Assembly (NCBI RefSeq): GCF_008831285.2
Contig: NC_045145.1
Coordinates: 22,462,040 to 22,526,039 of the forward strand
Direction of reading: 5' to 3'
DNA: 64,000 bases
From: Nymphaea colorata
Taxonomy: Eukaryota; Streptophyta; Magnoliopsida; Nymphaeales; Nymphaeaceae
In this document: piece by piece, positions 10,109 to 20,032 of the stretch
Layout: each line of letters opens with the position of its first letter
Numbering within the stretch: the stretch's first letter is position 1
The notes under the pieces: model-generated
The model's database searches: none
Told to the model about the DNA's origin: nothing
What the model saw: the letters and a program-made list of their open reading frames with translations, nothing else
Program-made: the position numbers and the translations under genes

Positions 10109-11884
10109 GGTGTGATAGCAGATAATTGCTGGATGTCTAAAATTTAAAAATTTATTAAACAAATCATTACTGAAGCCAAGGTATTAATTTTTTTTTTAGT
10201 GGCAAATTTTTAGACAACGTGCAACATTTGGAAAGATTGAATCATCCTCTACTGGCACGCAGAAACACAATATATATTGGATTATGTAAATCACTGATGC
10301 AAATCAAACATTAGTCATATTGTTAAAGCTCAATAGGGTTGCCACATTAAGTAGAGAACGCTTACCTTTACTACAAGAGCAAGTTATTATATGTCAAGAA
10401 TATTTGTAAACATTCAACCGCATATAGAGAGGCCCGAATAACGATGATACCTCCATATACTTTACTGGTTTTGCCATAAGCATCAAAAGCATAAGGATTG
10501 TCGTGAATTAGCCTGTGGACATAGGATATGGGCTTAGAATGAAAAGGGCTGAACCACGAAAAATCCATATAGTAGAACTTCCGTTTCTTCTTACACCTTA
10601 TAAATTTCTCTCTCTTTCTCTGTCTTTTTGTTCATAAATTTTGTTATGTATTTCTATTTTATGGGTTCTTTCTCAAATTTTGTTATTTTGTTATGCATTC
10701 CCATTTTAGCTCTCGAGAAAAAAAAGAAAGAAAAAAAAAAAGAACTGAAAATGAATTCACTCAAACAAAACACATCCAGGAAAAATGGATGTAAGAATAC
10801 AAGAACTGAGAACAAAAACATGGCGAGTAAAATTATAGACAATGTCAAGGTGCCAAAATGCCTTAATGATGGGAATGACGTTTGCCCGGAGATTTAAAAT
10901 AAAACTTGAAAGTCTAACACCTGTCCCTTGGAGAAAACATTATTCCTTGTCATCCAAATATGCCACCAAAAACGAATTTTCTTTGTGAGTGATGTACATG
11001 GTGCATGGCCTTTTAGAGTTTAGGGTTGTTTCAGGCATTGGGTAGTCCTGTCGTTAAAATGAATAGTGTCTCTAGGAATCAACTACAAGTTGATGCACCT
11101 TCAACATGTCGACCAGTTATGGTATGCTCTTCAAGATAGTGATGTAGTTGAAATAGATATTAGATTAGACTTTTCATTTAAATAGTTGGTTTAAGGTTTT
11201 GAAGTCCGACTCTCCCTCCCCCACCACCCCCACTCTAAAAAAAAGAAAAAAGAAAAAAGAAAATAAAAACAAAACGGATCTCAAATCCATGCTCTGCTTT
11301 TTGCACTATAGCATGGATGTGAGATCCACATTAGATGTAGATACGTTAAGAATCGACTTTCTAGGCGTCCAAACATCAGATATATGATATTCATTTGAAA
11401 TTAAATTAGACCCAAATCTGAGTTCGAAAATAAATTCAATTTACGTATTTAAATTCAAGTTCCAATATGAATGTAATCTGATGTCATTTGTTAAATTCAA
11501 AGTCAATCCGATTTGTTAATCAGATATCAAATTTTTTCCCTATCAGTCTTTTTTGAAGCAGTTCAATCAGATATGAGATACAAATGAAATTTATTGATAC
11601 GTACATATCTTTGGAGGATGAACTTGTGAAAGGAAGTGTGTGCATGGTTAATCGTCCTTTGGGAAGGGACTAGAACTTGAAATACGGGGAAGTCTGCATT
11701 TTCAGACATGAGAATCGATATCAAAAGTAAAAACTTCCCAGCTTAAGTTAAGGGCAGAGGCGTGTGTGGGCTACGTGTGGTCAATTGCCCACATGGACCC
11801 AAAAAAAATTATATTAATATTTTTAAGCAACTTTTCTCATTTACATATTGATATCTCTTACAAGTTTAAAATTTATACTTAATG
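10109..11884. other. Intergenic, no gene recognised
   Basis: AT-rich. A 65-codon minus-strand frame (10371-10568) begins MDFSWFSPFHSKPISYVHRL from a true ATG at 10568, with no domain recognised. A degenerate stretch at about 11390-11590 repeats the AAATTCAA/GATATCAAA words typical of the hAT-like MITE at 16822-17186. 10710-10750 and 11235-11275 are A-rich runs. Nothing else supported. Confidence 0.4.
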
Positions 11885-12360
11885 TCCCTGCACATCAGCT
11901 AAGCGTAGCTTCTCCCCATTAATCCTAACTTCCTTGTCTAAGCTTCCATAAGCAAATCAAGCACCTGCGCACCAAGTTTTCTCGTCACTAATGTGGACTG
12001 AAGAGCTCCATGATCGCATCACTGATTTAGTTGGGATTGGCGGTGGATCTTTATCTTTTTCTTTTTCCTTTCTTTTTTTCCGAGGATTCAAGTGTGTGTG
12101 TATGGTCCAACCTTGTATTAATTTTCAATTAAATTCGTTTGCTGGGGTTTAACATTTCAATTTCTTGTGTTGATTTTTTTTTTTTGGTAGACGTATTTCC
12201 GGATTTCTTGGCATTTAGAAGTTTATAAGCTGGAAATCTTATAGATAAGATATAGATACTTACTCGATGTAGCTGCCTTAGCCTAAAAAAAAAGGCCATA
12301 GGATTGTCCGTACCGCCAGATCACATTAACAGTTGGATTGCGGTAGAAACTTTAATGTAT
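11885..12360 (+). repeat. Third, diverged copy of the 2000-2380 / 53130-53500 block
   Basis: Shares TAATCCTAACTTCCTTGTCT, AGCTTCCATAAGCAAATCAA, CATGATCGCATCACTGATTT, TTTAACATTTCAAT and CACATTAACAG words, in order, with the segmental-duplication copies. It is much more diverged than those two are from each other, so this is an older copy. In it, an ATG at about 11991 starts a frame (MWTEELHDRITDLVGIGGGS) whose counterpart VHDHIPDLFGIDW can be read in copy A. This hints that the block derives from a coding or first-exon region. Confidence 0.6.
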
Positions 12361-12909
12361 TTAAATATAAAAAACTAGATGAGTTGATCTTAAAATATTA
12401 TTTTATCAATTCCAAACAATTATATAAACTATTTGATTGTGTTGACTTTTCAACTAATCGCACATTATTACTTAAATAAAAATTACCTACGTAAGTATAT
12501 ATCAATACGAGGGAAACAATTCAATAAGTTAAGTACTTGTATCCGAAAAGAATAAATTAAGTACTTCCAGGAAGTACAATAAAGAAGAAAATTTTACTTC
12601 TTGCTCAAAAGAACTGATCGACGAATCTCTTCCATCGCTCAAAAGAATAAATTCAATGTGGTTGGACGTCTGCTTAGGGACCGAACCTTACTTTTTGATA
12701 CAAGAGCATAGTCTTCCTCTTAACGCGTCTCAGCCCACGAATAAGAAAGAGTTGTCCTCCGTTTCTCATGAAAAATATTGACGCCGGCCTTTAATTGGAA
12801 GAAGAAAGGAATCGAAATGGTAATTAGATTCCCACACACTATTTGCTTTATTTATTAATTTCAAACTTCGCTTGCTAGTGAAAATTTGGTTTACAACAAG
12901 AAGGTATCC
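12361..12909. other. Non-coding, AT-rich
   Basis: No gene or repeat recognised. It lies directly upstream of the small signal-peptide-like ORF at 12910 and could serve as its promoter if that ORF is real; no clear TATA element stands out. Confidence 0.3.
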
Positions 12910-13035
12910 ATGGCCACAATTATTGCTTTGTTATTTTTTGTCAATACGATGGGGGCATCCTCCGGCAGGTTTGCAGCGGAACAAGGAGGTATCTATGGCC
13001 ACACAACAAGAAATTTTGTCATTTATCCAAGGTGA
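12910..13035 (+). CDS. Possible 41-residue secreted peptide or first exon (weak)
   Basis: An ATG in a strong plant context (TCCATGGCC) opens a 41-codon frame: a hydrophobic core ATIIALLFFV, then small residues GASSG that would suit signal-peptidase cleavage, then a short polar tail ending at TGA 13033-13035. A CAG/GT-like junction follows the ASSG codons, so this could instead be the signal-peptide exon of a lost receptor gene. A 16-18-bp near-repeat (GGTATCCATGGCCACA against GGTATCTATGGCCACA) sits at both ends of the frame. Not recognised as a known family; evidence is composition only. Confidence 0.2.
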   Translation: MATIIALLFFVNTMGASSGRFAAEQGGIYGHTTRNFVIYPR

Positions 13036-13196
13036 TCAAGATACCACAACCATATATGCCCGACATAAAGTTGTGTGTGCCGGGTGCACGGCACACAGTA
13101 ACGGAGGGAAAGACATTTTGGTAATTTGTTAAAAATATTTTTCATATTTTTTTTATTTTCATTTTATCTTAAAAAAATCTTACTAATGGTATTTTA

Positions 13197-13570
13197 GGGT
13201 GCGTTTGATGCACCCGTTGCCCAAATAAAACAGCATCAAACGAGATGAAATTAACTCCGTTTAACGCTCAACGAGAGCGGGTGGAATTCCACCCACTCGA
13301 CGCCCTCCCCCCCCCGGTTGACAGACTCCCCCCCTGCACCGGTGTGACCCATACATCCACGTCCGAATATACATGGGTGCTCTTTGATGTTGTCCATTGG
13401 TTTTTGTCCTGAGGGTGGAACAGTGACCGACATATTTTCGTCCCATATGACTTGTTAACTAGTTGGTTTTTTCTTTCTTAATTCCTTGTTAGTTGATATA
13501 TATATATAATTTGAATGTGACTCCAAACAAAATTGACACCATGGGACTACCCATCATGCCAAACGCTCCC
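13197..13570. mobile_element. PIF/Harbinger-like MITE
   Basis: The left end GGGTGCGTTTGATGC and the reverse complement of the right end, GGGAGCGTTTGGCATG, form an imperfect terminal inverted repeat. Flanking trinucleotides are TTA on the left and TCA on the right, close to the TWA target of PIF/Harbinger elements with one mismatch. The interior is non-coding and includes a C-rich run near 13305-13336. Confidence 0.55.
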
Positions 13571-13876
13571 TCAATGTTTATCATCTACAATTCTGTATAA
13601 AGACAATAAAGTCCCTTTCCGGGGCTGGACGAACTGTAGTGTTATTTTTCTATGATACAAATTCATTAATCGAAGACTGACTTTGAGCACACAAAAAAGG
13701 GCACCTGACCCACCTAGTGCAACTTCCTGGAACGAGCTACAATGGGCCTGGGCCAACGTCTGGTCAGCCCATTGCCGGAGACAAACCTGTTCATCCTGCT
13801 GCCATATGAGAACCCACATTTTATGTTGCTGTCAGGCTGTTAGACATGTTAAAGGATCAGATATATTCTTACTATG
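13571..13876. other. No gene recognised
   Basis: A plus-strand frame at 13683-13940 and a minus-strand frame at 13571-13819 overlap. Neither shows a motif. The interval lies between a MITE and a tandem array. Confidence 0.35.
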
Positions 13877-14230
13877 TTCACAAGCTATTTCTTTTGTTCT
13901 TCAAAGTTCGGAAACATCCATATCCTTCTCAAATCATTGAAGTTGGACATGCATGGGTAAATTTTTTGTATAATAGTTATTATTTATAGTTGTTTTTCAC
14001 AATAAAATCTTTTGCTTCCGCAGTCTCCAAGTTTCTTCTTTTGTTCTTCAAAGTTCGAAAACATCCTATGTCCTCAAATCATTGAAGTTGGACATGCATA
14101 GGCAAATTTTTGAGATATTAGTTATTATTTTATAGCTGCTTTTCACAATAATTTTTTTTTGCTTCCGAAGTTTCCAAGCTGTTTCCTTTGTTCTTCAAAG
14201 TTTGAAACGTCCTATCCTTCAGTTCACTAT
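13877..14230 (+). repeat. About 147-bp tandem repeat, 2.4 copies
   Basis: Units beginning CAAGCTATTTCTTTTGTTCT, CAAGTTTCTTCTTTTGTTCT and CAAGCTGTTTCCTTTGTTCT start near 13883, 14027 and 14174. The first two are nearly complete, with GAAGTTGGACATGCAT in each; the third is truncated. Lies about 0.5-0.9 kb past the UPF0496 stop codon. Parts of the following flank recur at 63060-63570. Confidence 0.85.
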
Positions 14231-14344
14231 GGCCAAGCACCCCAATATAAGAAAACATTTGTTTGTCGGTTTGAGTAAAAGGATATATTTGTATATACCA
14301 TTAACTTTTTCTTAATACTTAAGGTTATGAGTTTCCTGTATTCA

Positions 14345-14515
14345 GGGGCAGCAGGGGCCTTGGCCTCCATCATATTTTAAAAATTTTTATGTAAATAAAA
14401 GAAAAGTTTAATATATATAAAAAATTTCAAAATTTATATTTTGACTTCTATTAAAATTTGAAAAGTATAGTTTGACCCATGGGACAAAAAATTCATGCTC
14501 CACCTCTATTGGTGT
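14345..14515. repeat. Degenerate AT-rich MITE-like repeat, also at 54345-54545
   Basis: CAAAATTTATATTTTGACTTC, AAAATTTGAAAA and AAAAAATTCATG...CTCCACC words recur at about 54360-54540, where the flanking GGAGCCAAGGGGGCC and GGCTCCACTCC suggest an inverted-repeat-bounded element. Confidence 0.45.
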
Positions 14516-14773
14516 CCATAGGCTTTTCTCAAAAGCAAACCACACGAATGTAACATTCATTTACCAAAACATAATGTGTATTCGGAAAAACAGATAATGG
14601 CACATGCTGGAAATAAATCTGAATTTTATTTATGCAAAGACAAAATCCCACACTCATAAAAATGAAAAAAAAAAATGGAAAAGAAAAAGTAACACCAGTT
14701 CCTGCAAGCAATCATCCTTTTTTCTCATGATACCTTAACACGAAGAATTTACTTGTCTTTCGCCCTCCTTTAT

Positions 14774-15790
14774 TCAATTCAAGTACTTGTTCCTCCTGCT
14801 TTCGAACTTGTTCTTGCTCGACTCAACTTGCCTGATCGATGCATTAATGGAGCGGATCACCAGGCATAACTCGTTCTGGAGGCTTTCCTTCATCTGCAGC
14901 AGCTCCTCACTAGAGTGGAAGTTCTCTAACATCCTTTTCAACTGGTAAACCAACGAATACATTGGTTCTAAGTCACGCAGCACATATTCTTTATTGAACT
15001 CTACACGCTGCAGCATCGCACAGAGGTCCTTCCCCAGCTGCAACTCATTCAACTTTTTCATCCACAGCTCGTCCACCCACAAGGCCAACGGCTGCCAACT
15101 CGCTGCTGATGTCGCTGCCGCAACGACGCTAGCAAACACCAGGCCGGCATGCAGCGCGGCCGCGATAATTGAACAAATTGAAGCAACAAGGACGAAGCCG
15201 GCATAAATAGTGGAGACGGCCTTCTTGAGCCATTTCAGCCTTCTGAACTTCCTCTCTAGTGAAGCCCCCTGCTGCTGGACCTTCTCGATGATGTCTTGGT
15301 GTTGCTTCAACAAGCGGTGGAACGACTCCAGCAGCCGCTCGCTGAAGCTTTCGCCCCATCCGAAACGCCACAGCTTATCCAGCACTATTATCTCCTTCTC
15401 CTCCTCCCGGTGACCCAACGGCGTCCACTGCAGGAGGGCTTCTAGGAGCCCATCAAGCTCTTCGTTCAAGTTCTTCATGTTGGTGAGTAAGGATTTCAGG
15501 AAATCGCCGGCTTCGAAGCTGAGGTCAAGGAAGTCATTCGTAAGGGTGGAGAGGAATTTATCTTTCCTGATGGCGGGCGAGGAGGCCGCACCAAGTCGCA
15601 GCTCCATGGTTTGCCGGTTGAAGTCATCGATGAAAGACACTGAACGGATAACGTGGTTGATGGAAACGCCATGGCCGAAGCGGCTAGATTCTTCTATTGT
15701 CGCGAGGAAGCGCCGGAGCTCTTGGAAGAGATCATCATCGCCTTGGTCGAGTGTGCAACTAGAGCCGTTCGAGCTCCCCTTGTTCCCCAT
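14774..15790 (-). CDS. UPF0496 (DUF677) family membrane protein
   Basis: An intact single-exon gene of 338 codons from ATG 15788-15790 to TGA 14774-14776. A longer reading from a TTG at 15817 is not needed. The product starts MGNKGSS, matching an N-myristoylation consensus (Gly2, Ser6). The N-terminal half (about 18-160) is helical, with DLFQELRRFLATIEESSRFG, RKDKFLSTLTNDFLDLS and NMKNLNEELDGLLEAL. A middle block has LDKLWRFGWGESFSERLLESF and a basic stretch ERKFRRLKWLKK. Next come two closely spaced hydrophobic segments (about 195-240: STIYAGFVLVASICSIIAAA and HAGLVFASVVAAATSA). A C-terminal helical region ends in FESRRNKYLN. This order (helices, basic linker, twin membrane segments, helices) and the length fit the plant UPF0496/DUF677 family, to which the At14a-like proteins belong. 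The family's biochemical role is poorly defined; membrane association is inferred. Broken relatives lie at 4.9-5.3 and 7.6-8.3 kb in the same orientation. Confidence 0.9.
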   Translation of the reverse strand: MGNKGSSNGSSCTLDQGDDDLFQELRRFLATIEESSRFGHGVSINHVIRSVSFIDDFNRQTMELRLGAASSPAIRKDKFLSTLTNDFLDLSFEAGDFLKSLLTNMKNLNEELDGLLEALLQWTPLGHREEEKEIIVLDKLWRFGWGESFSERLLESFHRLLKQHQDIIEKVQQQGASLERKFRRLKWLKKAVSTIYAGFVLVASICSIIAAALHAGLVFASVVAAATSAASWQPLALWVDELWMKKLNELQLGKDLCAMLQRVEFNKEYVLRDLEPMYSLVYQLKRMLENFHSSEELLQMKESLQNELCLVIRSINASIRQVESSKNKFESRRNKYLN

Positions 15791-16064
15791 CTCTCTTCCA
15801 CCACCTCGTTGGTGCAATACAATGCCCCCTTTCTTCCTATATTAATTTGAGCCTGTTGAATGGAAAGACATTGAGAAAACTCAATCAATTTAGTTAACAT
15901 TGCTTGACTTTAACAAAGTGAACTTGTATCTTTAACAAAACAAAACTTATATCTTAAGTATCAACTATAAACAGTAATAAAATATTGAAGCATTTAGTAA
16001 AACAAGTCTCCCTATTACGATTGACTTGGTAGGGGATGAGCCAACGCGGCCAGTTTTTAAGTGT

Positions 16065-16095
<31 letters not shown>

Positions 16096-16320
16096 ATGAT
16101 ATATGCAGGCCCACAAATTGATTTTGGAGTTGGCTTTGTCGAATCGGTCTCTATCACATGCCGTGTAACTCTTTCCAGAGGGTTTCACATCTTCAAAAGG
16201 AGCAACTCTAGAGTAGAGTGCATGTTCTCCATCTAAACTTCATTCAACTTATGTTAGCGGTAGGCAAAGTTATGCCACAACGTGTGAGATCTTCAATGGA
16301 ACTCATGAGTGCGTTGTGAC
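15791..16320 (-). promoter_or_regulatory. Upstream region of the UPF0496 gene with a (TA)14 run
   Basis: About 530 bases upstream of the start. A TA dinucleotide run at 16064-16091 lies about 275 bases before the ATG and offers TATA-like sequence on both strands. No defined start site or cis-element can be proven from the sequence; the remainder is ordinary AT-rich DNA. Confidence 0.3.
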
Positions 16321-16820
16321 CCGTCCGATTTCGTTTAATCGGACGGCGGGGTTTTAGAGCGGAGACAAAACTGAAAAGCCCGAACGGGTCCCCTCGGGGA
16401 CCCCCGCATCCTCTCGTTTCCCCCGCATCCTCTCGTTTCCCCCTCCCTTCTCTTCTCCCTCCTGCTCTTCCCCTGCCGGATGATGGCGTGGAAAATGAAG
16501 AAGAATGTTACCGATGGTGGACTACAAACCCATTCAAAGACAAGAAAACTAAGATACTGCCTTCACCAAATGCTGCTCAATGTGGCGTCTAACACAGCAT
16601 GAACAAGCTTGAACCCGGCGAGCAGAGCGGATGGGCACAAGAACAGAGCCGACAAAGGAAGAGGATGGCAAATCTATGTTGGATGAAAAGTAGAGAGAAA
16701 GGGGCATTGGCTGTAACAGAGCTATTTGGGACTAGGTCCAGTCATATGCAGTGCCCATGCCAGATCGGATCAGTAAGTCAAGCAACAGGCCTTAACAAAA
16801 AAAAAAAAAATTATATCTCC
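16321..16820. other. Non-coding with short GC-rich duplicated words
   Basis: Includes an imperfect inverted pair CGTCCGATTTCG/AATCGGACGG near 16325-16346 that can fold into a hairpin, and a tandem pair of about 20 bases (CCCCGCATCCTCTCGTTTC twice, 16402-16440). An 84-codon frame at 16599-16853 runs into the neighbouring MITE-like element and has no motif. Confidence 0.4.
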
Positions 16821-16821
16821 C

Positions 16822-17186
16822 TAGGGTTGTCAATGGATCGGATTCGAAATTAATATACTCTTAATCATATCTGTTTTTTCGGATATTCATATATTGTCAT
16901 CTTTGTATTCAAATACAATCAAAGAAAAAGTTATATCTGAATCTAAAATCTGATTTCACATTCCAAATCCAATCCAAAAAAGTTAGATAAATGAAGAATA
17001 AATCTGATCTGAATTTGCATCCGAATTTGATTGGATATCTATGTGTATCTGAATCTCATCAGATGTCATTTTTAAATTTGAATTAATCCATTTTCTTAAT
17101 TGAATATTAAACTTCTTTTTATATCATTTTTCCTTTAAAGGGTTTAGTTGGATATCCAATTTGGATCAAATATATTGACATCCCTA
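16822..17186. mobile_element. hAT-like MITE
   Basis: The left terminus TAGGGTTGTCAATGGATC matches the reverse complement of the right terminus GATCAAATATATTGACATCCCTA with a small offset: TAGGGTTGTCAAT against TAGGGATGTCAAT. The interior is rich in GGATAT, GAATTTG and ATCTGAATC words. Flanking octamers TATCTCCC and GCTCTGCC agree at 5 of 8 positions, a possible worn 8-bp target duplication of hAT type. Related to 4025-4435. Confidence 0.65.
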
Positions 17187-17321
17187 GCTCTGCCACTGGG
17201 GTCACATCGATCCCCACATGTTTGTGACAGGATGCATCTCGTTACCTAAGTAAATTAACCTTCTCTTAAGGCTAATATAATTCTGAATAATGCCCAAACA
17301 TGATTATCCATGATCAACATA

Positions 17322-18397
17322 TAATATCTAATTAGTAGCTCCGGATACTGCAAAACGATTGGGATCTCAACTGCCCAATGAAAATGAAGAAAAAAATATG
17401 ACTAGAACCATGTTTAACAGGATTTCTTTCTGAAAAAGAAGAAAAAAAAAACACTATCAGGATTTATGAGCACAGTATTCTGTCCTACAAATTTTTAATT
17501 GTCCTTCCAGTTCGTAGATTATAGTTTTATGAATTTTTTAACTGTTCCTTGTTATAAGAATAATCAAGAATAACAAATTTAGTAATTAGTACAACAAAAT
17601 CATAGTTAGGCTAGAAAATGGCCTAAATTATCAGTACACATCTGCCAGTCTGCAGTCATAAAATACTAATTTAGGCAATTGGGTGCATAACTTGAAGAAC
17701 TTTGCTATGGTAAATCAGGAATTAAGGTAGTGTTTGATGTCTGGAAATATATTTTTGAAAAAATAGAATGAAAAAAATCTTTCTTATTTCCAATTTTGAT
17801 GTGTGTGTGATGAGAGAAACAAATTTTCAGAAATTTATTTCTTAGTTTGATGAAATGCAATATTTAATTAGTAACTCCGGTGCAAAACGATTGGGATCTC
17901 AACTGCCCAATGAAAATGAAGAAAAAAAATATGACTAGAACCATGCTTAACAGGATTTCACAAAAGAAGAAAAAAAAACACTATCAGGATTTATGAGCAC
18001 AGTATTCTGTCCTACAAATTTGTAATTGTCCTTCCAGTTCGTAGATTATAGTTTTATGAATTTTCTAACTGTTCCTTGTTATAAGAATAATCAAGAATAA
18101 CAAATTTAGTAATTAGTACAACAATGTTATAGTTAGGCTAGAAAATGGCCGAAATGATCAGTACACAACTGCCAGTCTACAGTCGCAAAATATTAATTTA
18201 GGCAATTGGGTGCATAACTTCAAGAACTTTGCTATGGTAAATTGGGAATTAAGATAGTGTTTGATGTCTGGAAATATATTTCTTGAAAAAATGAAATGAG
18301 AAAAATCTTTCTTATTTCCAATTTTGATGTGTGTGTGTGATGAGAGAAACAAATTTCCAGAAATTTATTTTTTAGTTTGTGAAATGGAAATATATTT
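17322..18397 (+). repeat. Tandem duplication of about 540 bp
   Basis: 17322-17866 and 17861-18397 are near-identical direct copies. Both carry GCAAAACGATTGGGATCTCA, then TTAACAGGATTTC, GAGCACAGTATTCTGTCCTA, GTTCGTAGATTATAG, GCTAGAAAATGGCC and AGTGTTTGATGTCTGG in order, with few substitutions. This is a recent duplication. It includes the left end of the TIR element below, so that end is present twice (17726 and 18253). Confidence 0.92.
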
Positions 18398-19206
18398 TTA
18401 GGTTTATGAAAATAAGGGTGGAAGAGAAGGAGGGAGGATGAAGAAGGAGGAAGAAGAAAGGAAGGAGGGAGGAGCACCAAATTCCTCAACACCACACTCA
18501 AAGCACCAAACACCACAGTTGAAGCATTCGTCACTGAAATCCGTGGGTTCCCTCTTCTTCCTCCGCCTCCCATTCCAGATTCTACTTATTCCTCCCTCCT
18601 TCCCTTCTTCCTCCACCCTCCTTCCCTTCTTCATCTTTCTTCCTCATCCCTCCTTCCCTTCTTCTTCTGCCTCCCTGCTTCCTCCTCCCTCCTTCCCTTC
18701 TTCTTCCTCCTCCCTCTTCTTCCTCCGCCTTCCTTCTTCCTCCTCTCTCCTTCCCCTTTTCCTCCACCTCCTTTCTTCCTCCTCTCTCCTTCCCCTTTTC
18801 CTCCGCCTCCCTTCTTCCTCCTCTCTCCTTCCCTTCTTCCTCCTCCTTCCTCCTCCCTCCATCCCTTCTTCCTCCTCCTCCCCGTCCCTTCTTCCTCCTT
18901 CTCCCTTCTTCCCTCCTCCGGACCTTCCCTTCTTCCTCCTCCCTCCTTCCCTTCTTCCCTTCTTCCTCCTCCCTCCTTCCCTTCTTCATCCTCCTTCCTC
19001 CTCTGTCCTTCCTTTCTTCCTCCCCAACGGTAAAAAAAAAAAAAACCGAAAACTATTTCCGACTTTCAGTTGGAATAATATTTCCAAAAAAAATTTTCTG
19101 TTTTGAGCCACAACGGTAAAAAAAAAAATCCTGTTTGATGAAACTGAAAAAAATTTGAAATAAATTTCCTATGCTATAGTAAAATTCCAGCCTATCGAAC
19201 ACTACC
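18253..19206. mobile_element. TIR-bounded element (PIF/Harbinger-like ends) containing a polypyrimidine tract
   Basis: The left end GATAGTGTTTGATGTCTGG (18253; the other duplicate at 17726 begins GGTAGTGTTTGATGTCTGG) is an imperfect inverted match of the right end CCAGCCTATCGAACACTACC (19187-19206). Flanking bases are TAA (left) and TAC (right), near the TWA preference of PIF/Harbinger elements. No transposase frame is present. The interior holds the 430-bp CT-rich tract and two AACGGTAAAAAAAA segments, so if real it is a non-autonomous element. Confidence 0.5.
18585..19020 (+). repeat. Polypyrimidine minisatellite (CTTCCTCCTCC-type)
   Basis: About 430 bases are almost purely C and T on the plus strand, built from CCCTTCTTCCTCCTCCCTCC-like units of irregular length. 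The long open frames on both strands (Ser/Pro/Leu-rich on plus, Glu/Gly/Arg-rich on minus) arise from this composition. Strand asymmetry and mirror-like units are the kind of sequence that can adopt triplex (H-DNA) structure. Confidence 0.95.
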
Positions 19207-19735
19207 TACATGAAAACAGGAATCATATCAACAATGATTTTACATTCTCATTATGTTATATGTTGTCTGATCTGTTACTTATGTTGGAAAATCCAGATCA
19301 TGTTAAACGACGTTTGATAAAAATTATAGTGTATTCTTAATATAAATGTTCTTGTGATCACGTTTTTGGGAATGTTATTCCGTTCTACCAATTATACCTG
19401 TATGATCATATTGGCATTTGATTGTGTGATCCCAAAAGAAAAAAAAAACAACATTCATCATCATATTACATTTTCCCAAGCAAGAGCATACTTTTCTTCA
19501 AAGACATGCTCTAGACACAGGTGTTCCAAACACCCTCCACAGTTTGCATAAATAAGGTGTTTATAAGTAGATTGAAAAACTTCAAACTTGCCTAGCTAGC
19601 CTTAATTGTTCAATTTGACTTGGATGTTCTCTCGCCACCACTACAAAATTGTTATCCTCGACACTCGTTACCTTCTGATTCATAAAGCTTATCCTCGAAA
19701 CTCATTGTGGCATTGTATTAATCAAACAAACCTAG
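19207..19735. other. Intergenic, no gene recognised
   Basis: AT-rich sequence ending in the left target-site copy CCTAG (19731-19735) of the gypsy insertion. It was originally continuous with 24422 onward. Confidence 0.45.
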
Positions 19736-20010
19736 TGTTAGGCGCAAGTTATTTTATTCAGCAACTCTTTAATTCATGCTATTATTATTTCTGAATGCTT
19801 TTAAGTTAGTAATTTCCTTTGTACCGAGTCGTGTCTAGTTAGAGTGTGCAACCCAACCCAGCACGTCATGTACTTAAGCCCTCTTAAGGGTTAATCAAAC
19901 CCTAATGAAGAATAACCTTTGACGTGAAGAGAAGTTGGCCTTCCTACGGCTGTGTGTGTGAGTGCTGCAGTGTGTGGATGCTGTGGGAGTTGGCCAATCC
20001 GAGGCTAACA
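19736..20010 (+). repeat. 5' LTR of gypsy element
   Basis: 275 bp, begins TGTTAGGCGC and ends GGCTAACA. Contains an inverted CTTAAG...CTTAAG neighbourhood near the middle. Compared with the 3' LTR it lacks a CCTAAGG-containing 9-bp duplication but has a longer GTGTGTGAGTGCTGCAG segment near its end. Confidence 0.95.
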
Positions 20011-20011
20011 A

Positions 20012-20022
20012 GGTATCAGAGC
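20012..20022 (+). other. Primer binding site (tRNA-iMet)
   Basis: GGTATCAGAGC two bases after the LTR end; standard plant retrotransposon primer site. This is not a tRNA gene. Confidence 0.9.
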
Positions 20023-20032
20023 TTCAGCGATC

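Noticed and set aside
13877-14230. Regularly spaced repeats that might suggest a CRISPR-like array
   Set aside because: Units are about 147 bp, contiguous and diverged; this is a eukaryotic tandem repeat.
14994-15845. Plus-strand frames of 65-122 codons
   Set aside because: Antisense shadows of the intact UPF0496 gene.
18438-19106. 222-codon plus-strand frame (and 135-codon minus-strand frame) in the CT-rich tract
   Set aside because: Low-complexity Ser/Pro/Leu or Glu/Gly/Arg products of the polypyrimidine repeat; no domain and no gene structure.
20012-20022. tRNA-like sequence GGTATCAGAGC
   Set aside because: Retrotransposon primer binding site, not a tRNA gene; no cloverleaf around it. 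The same applies to 42814-42824.
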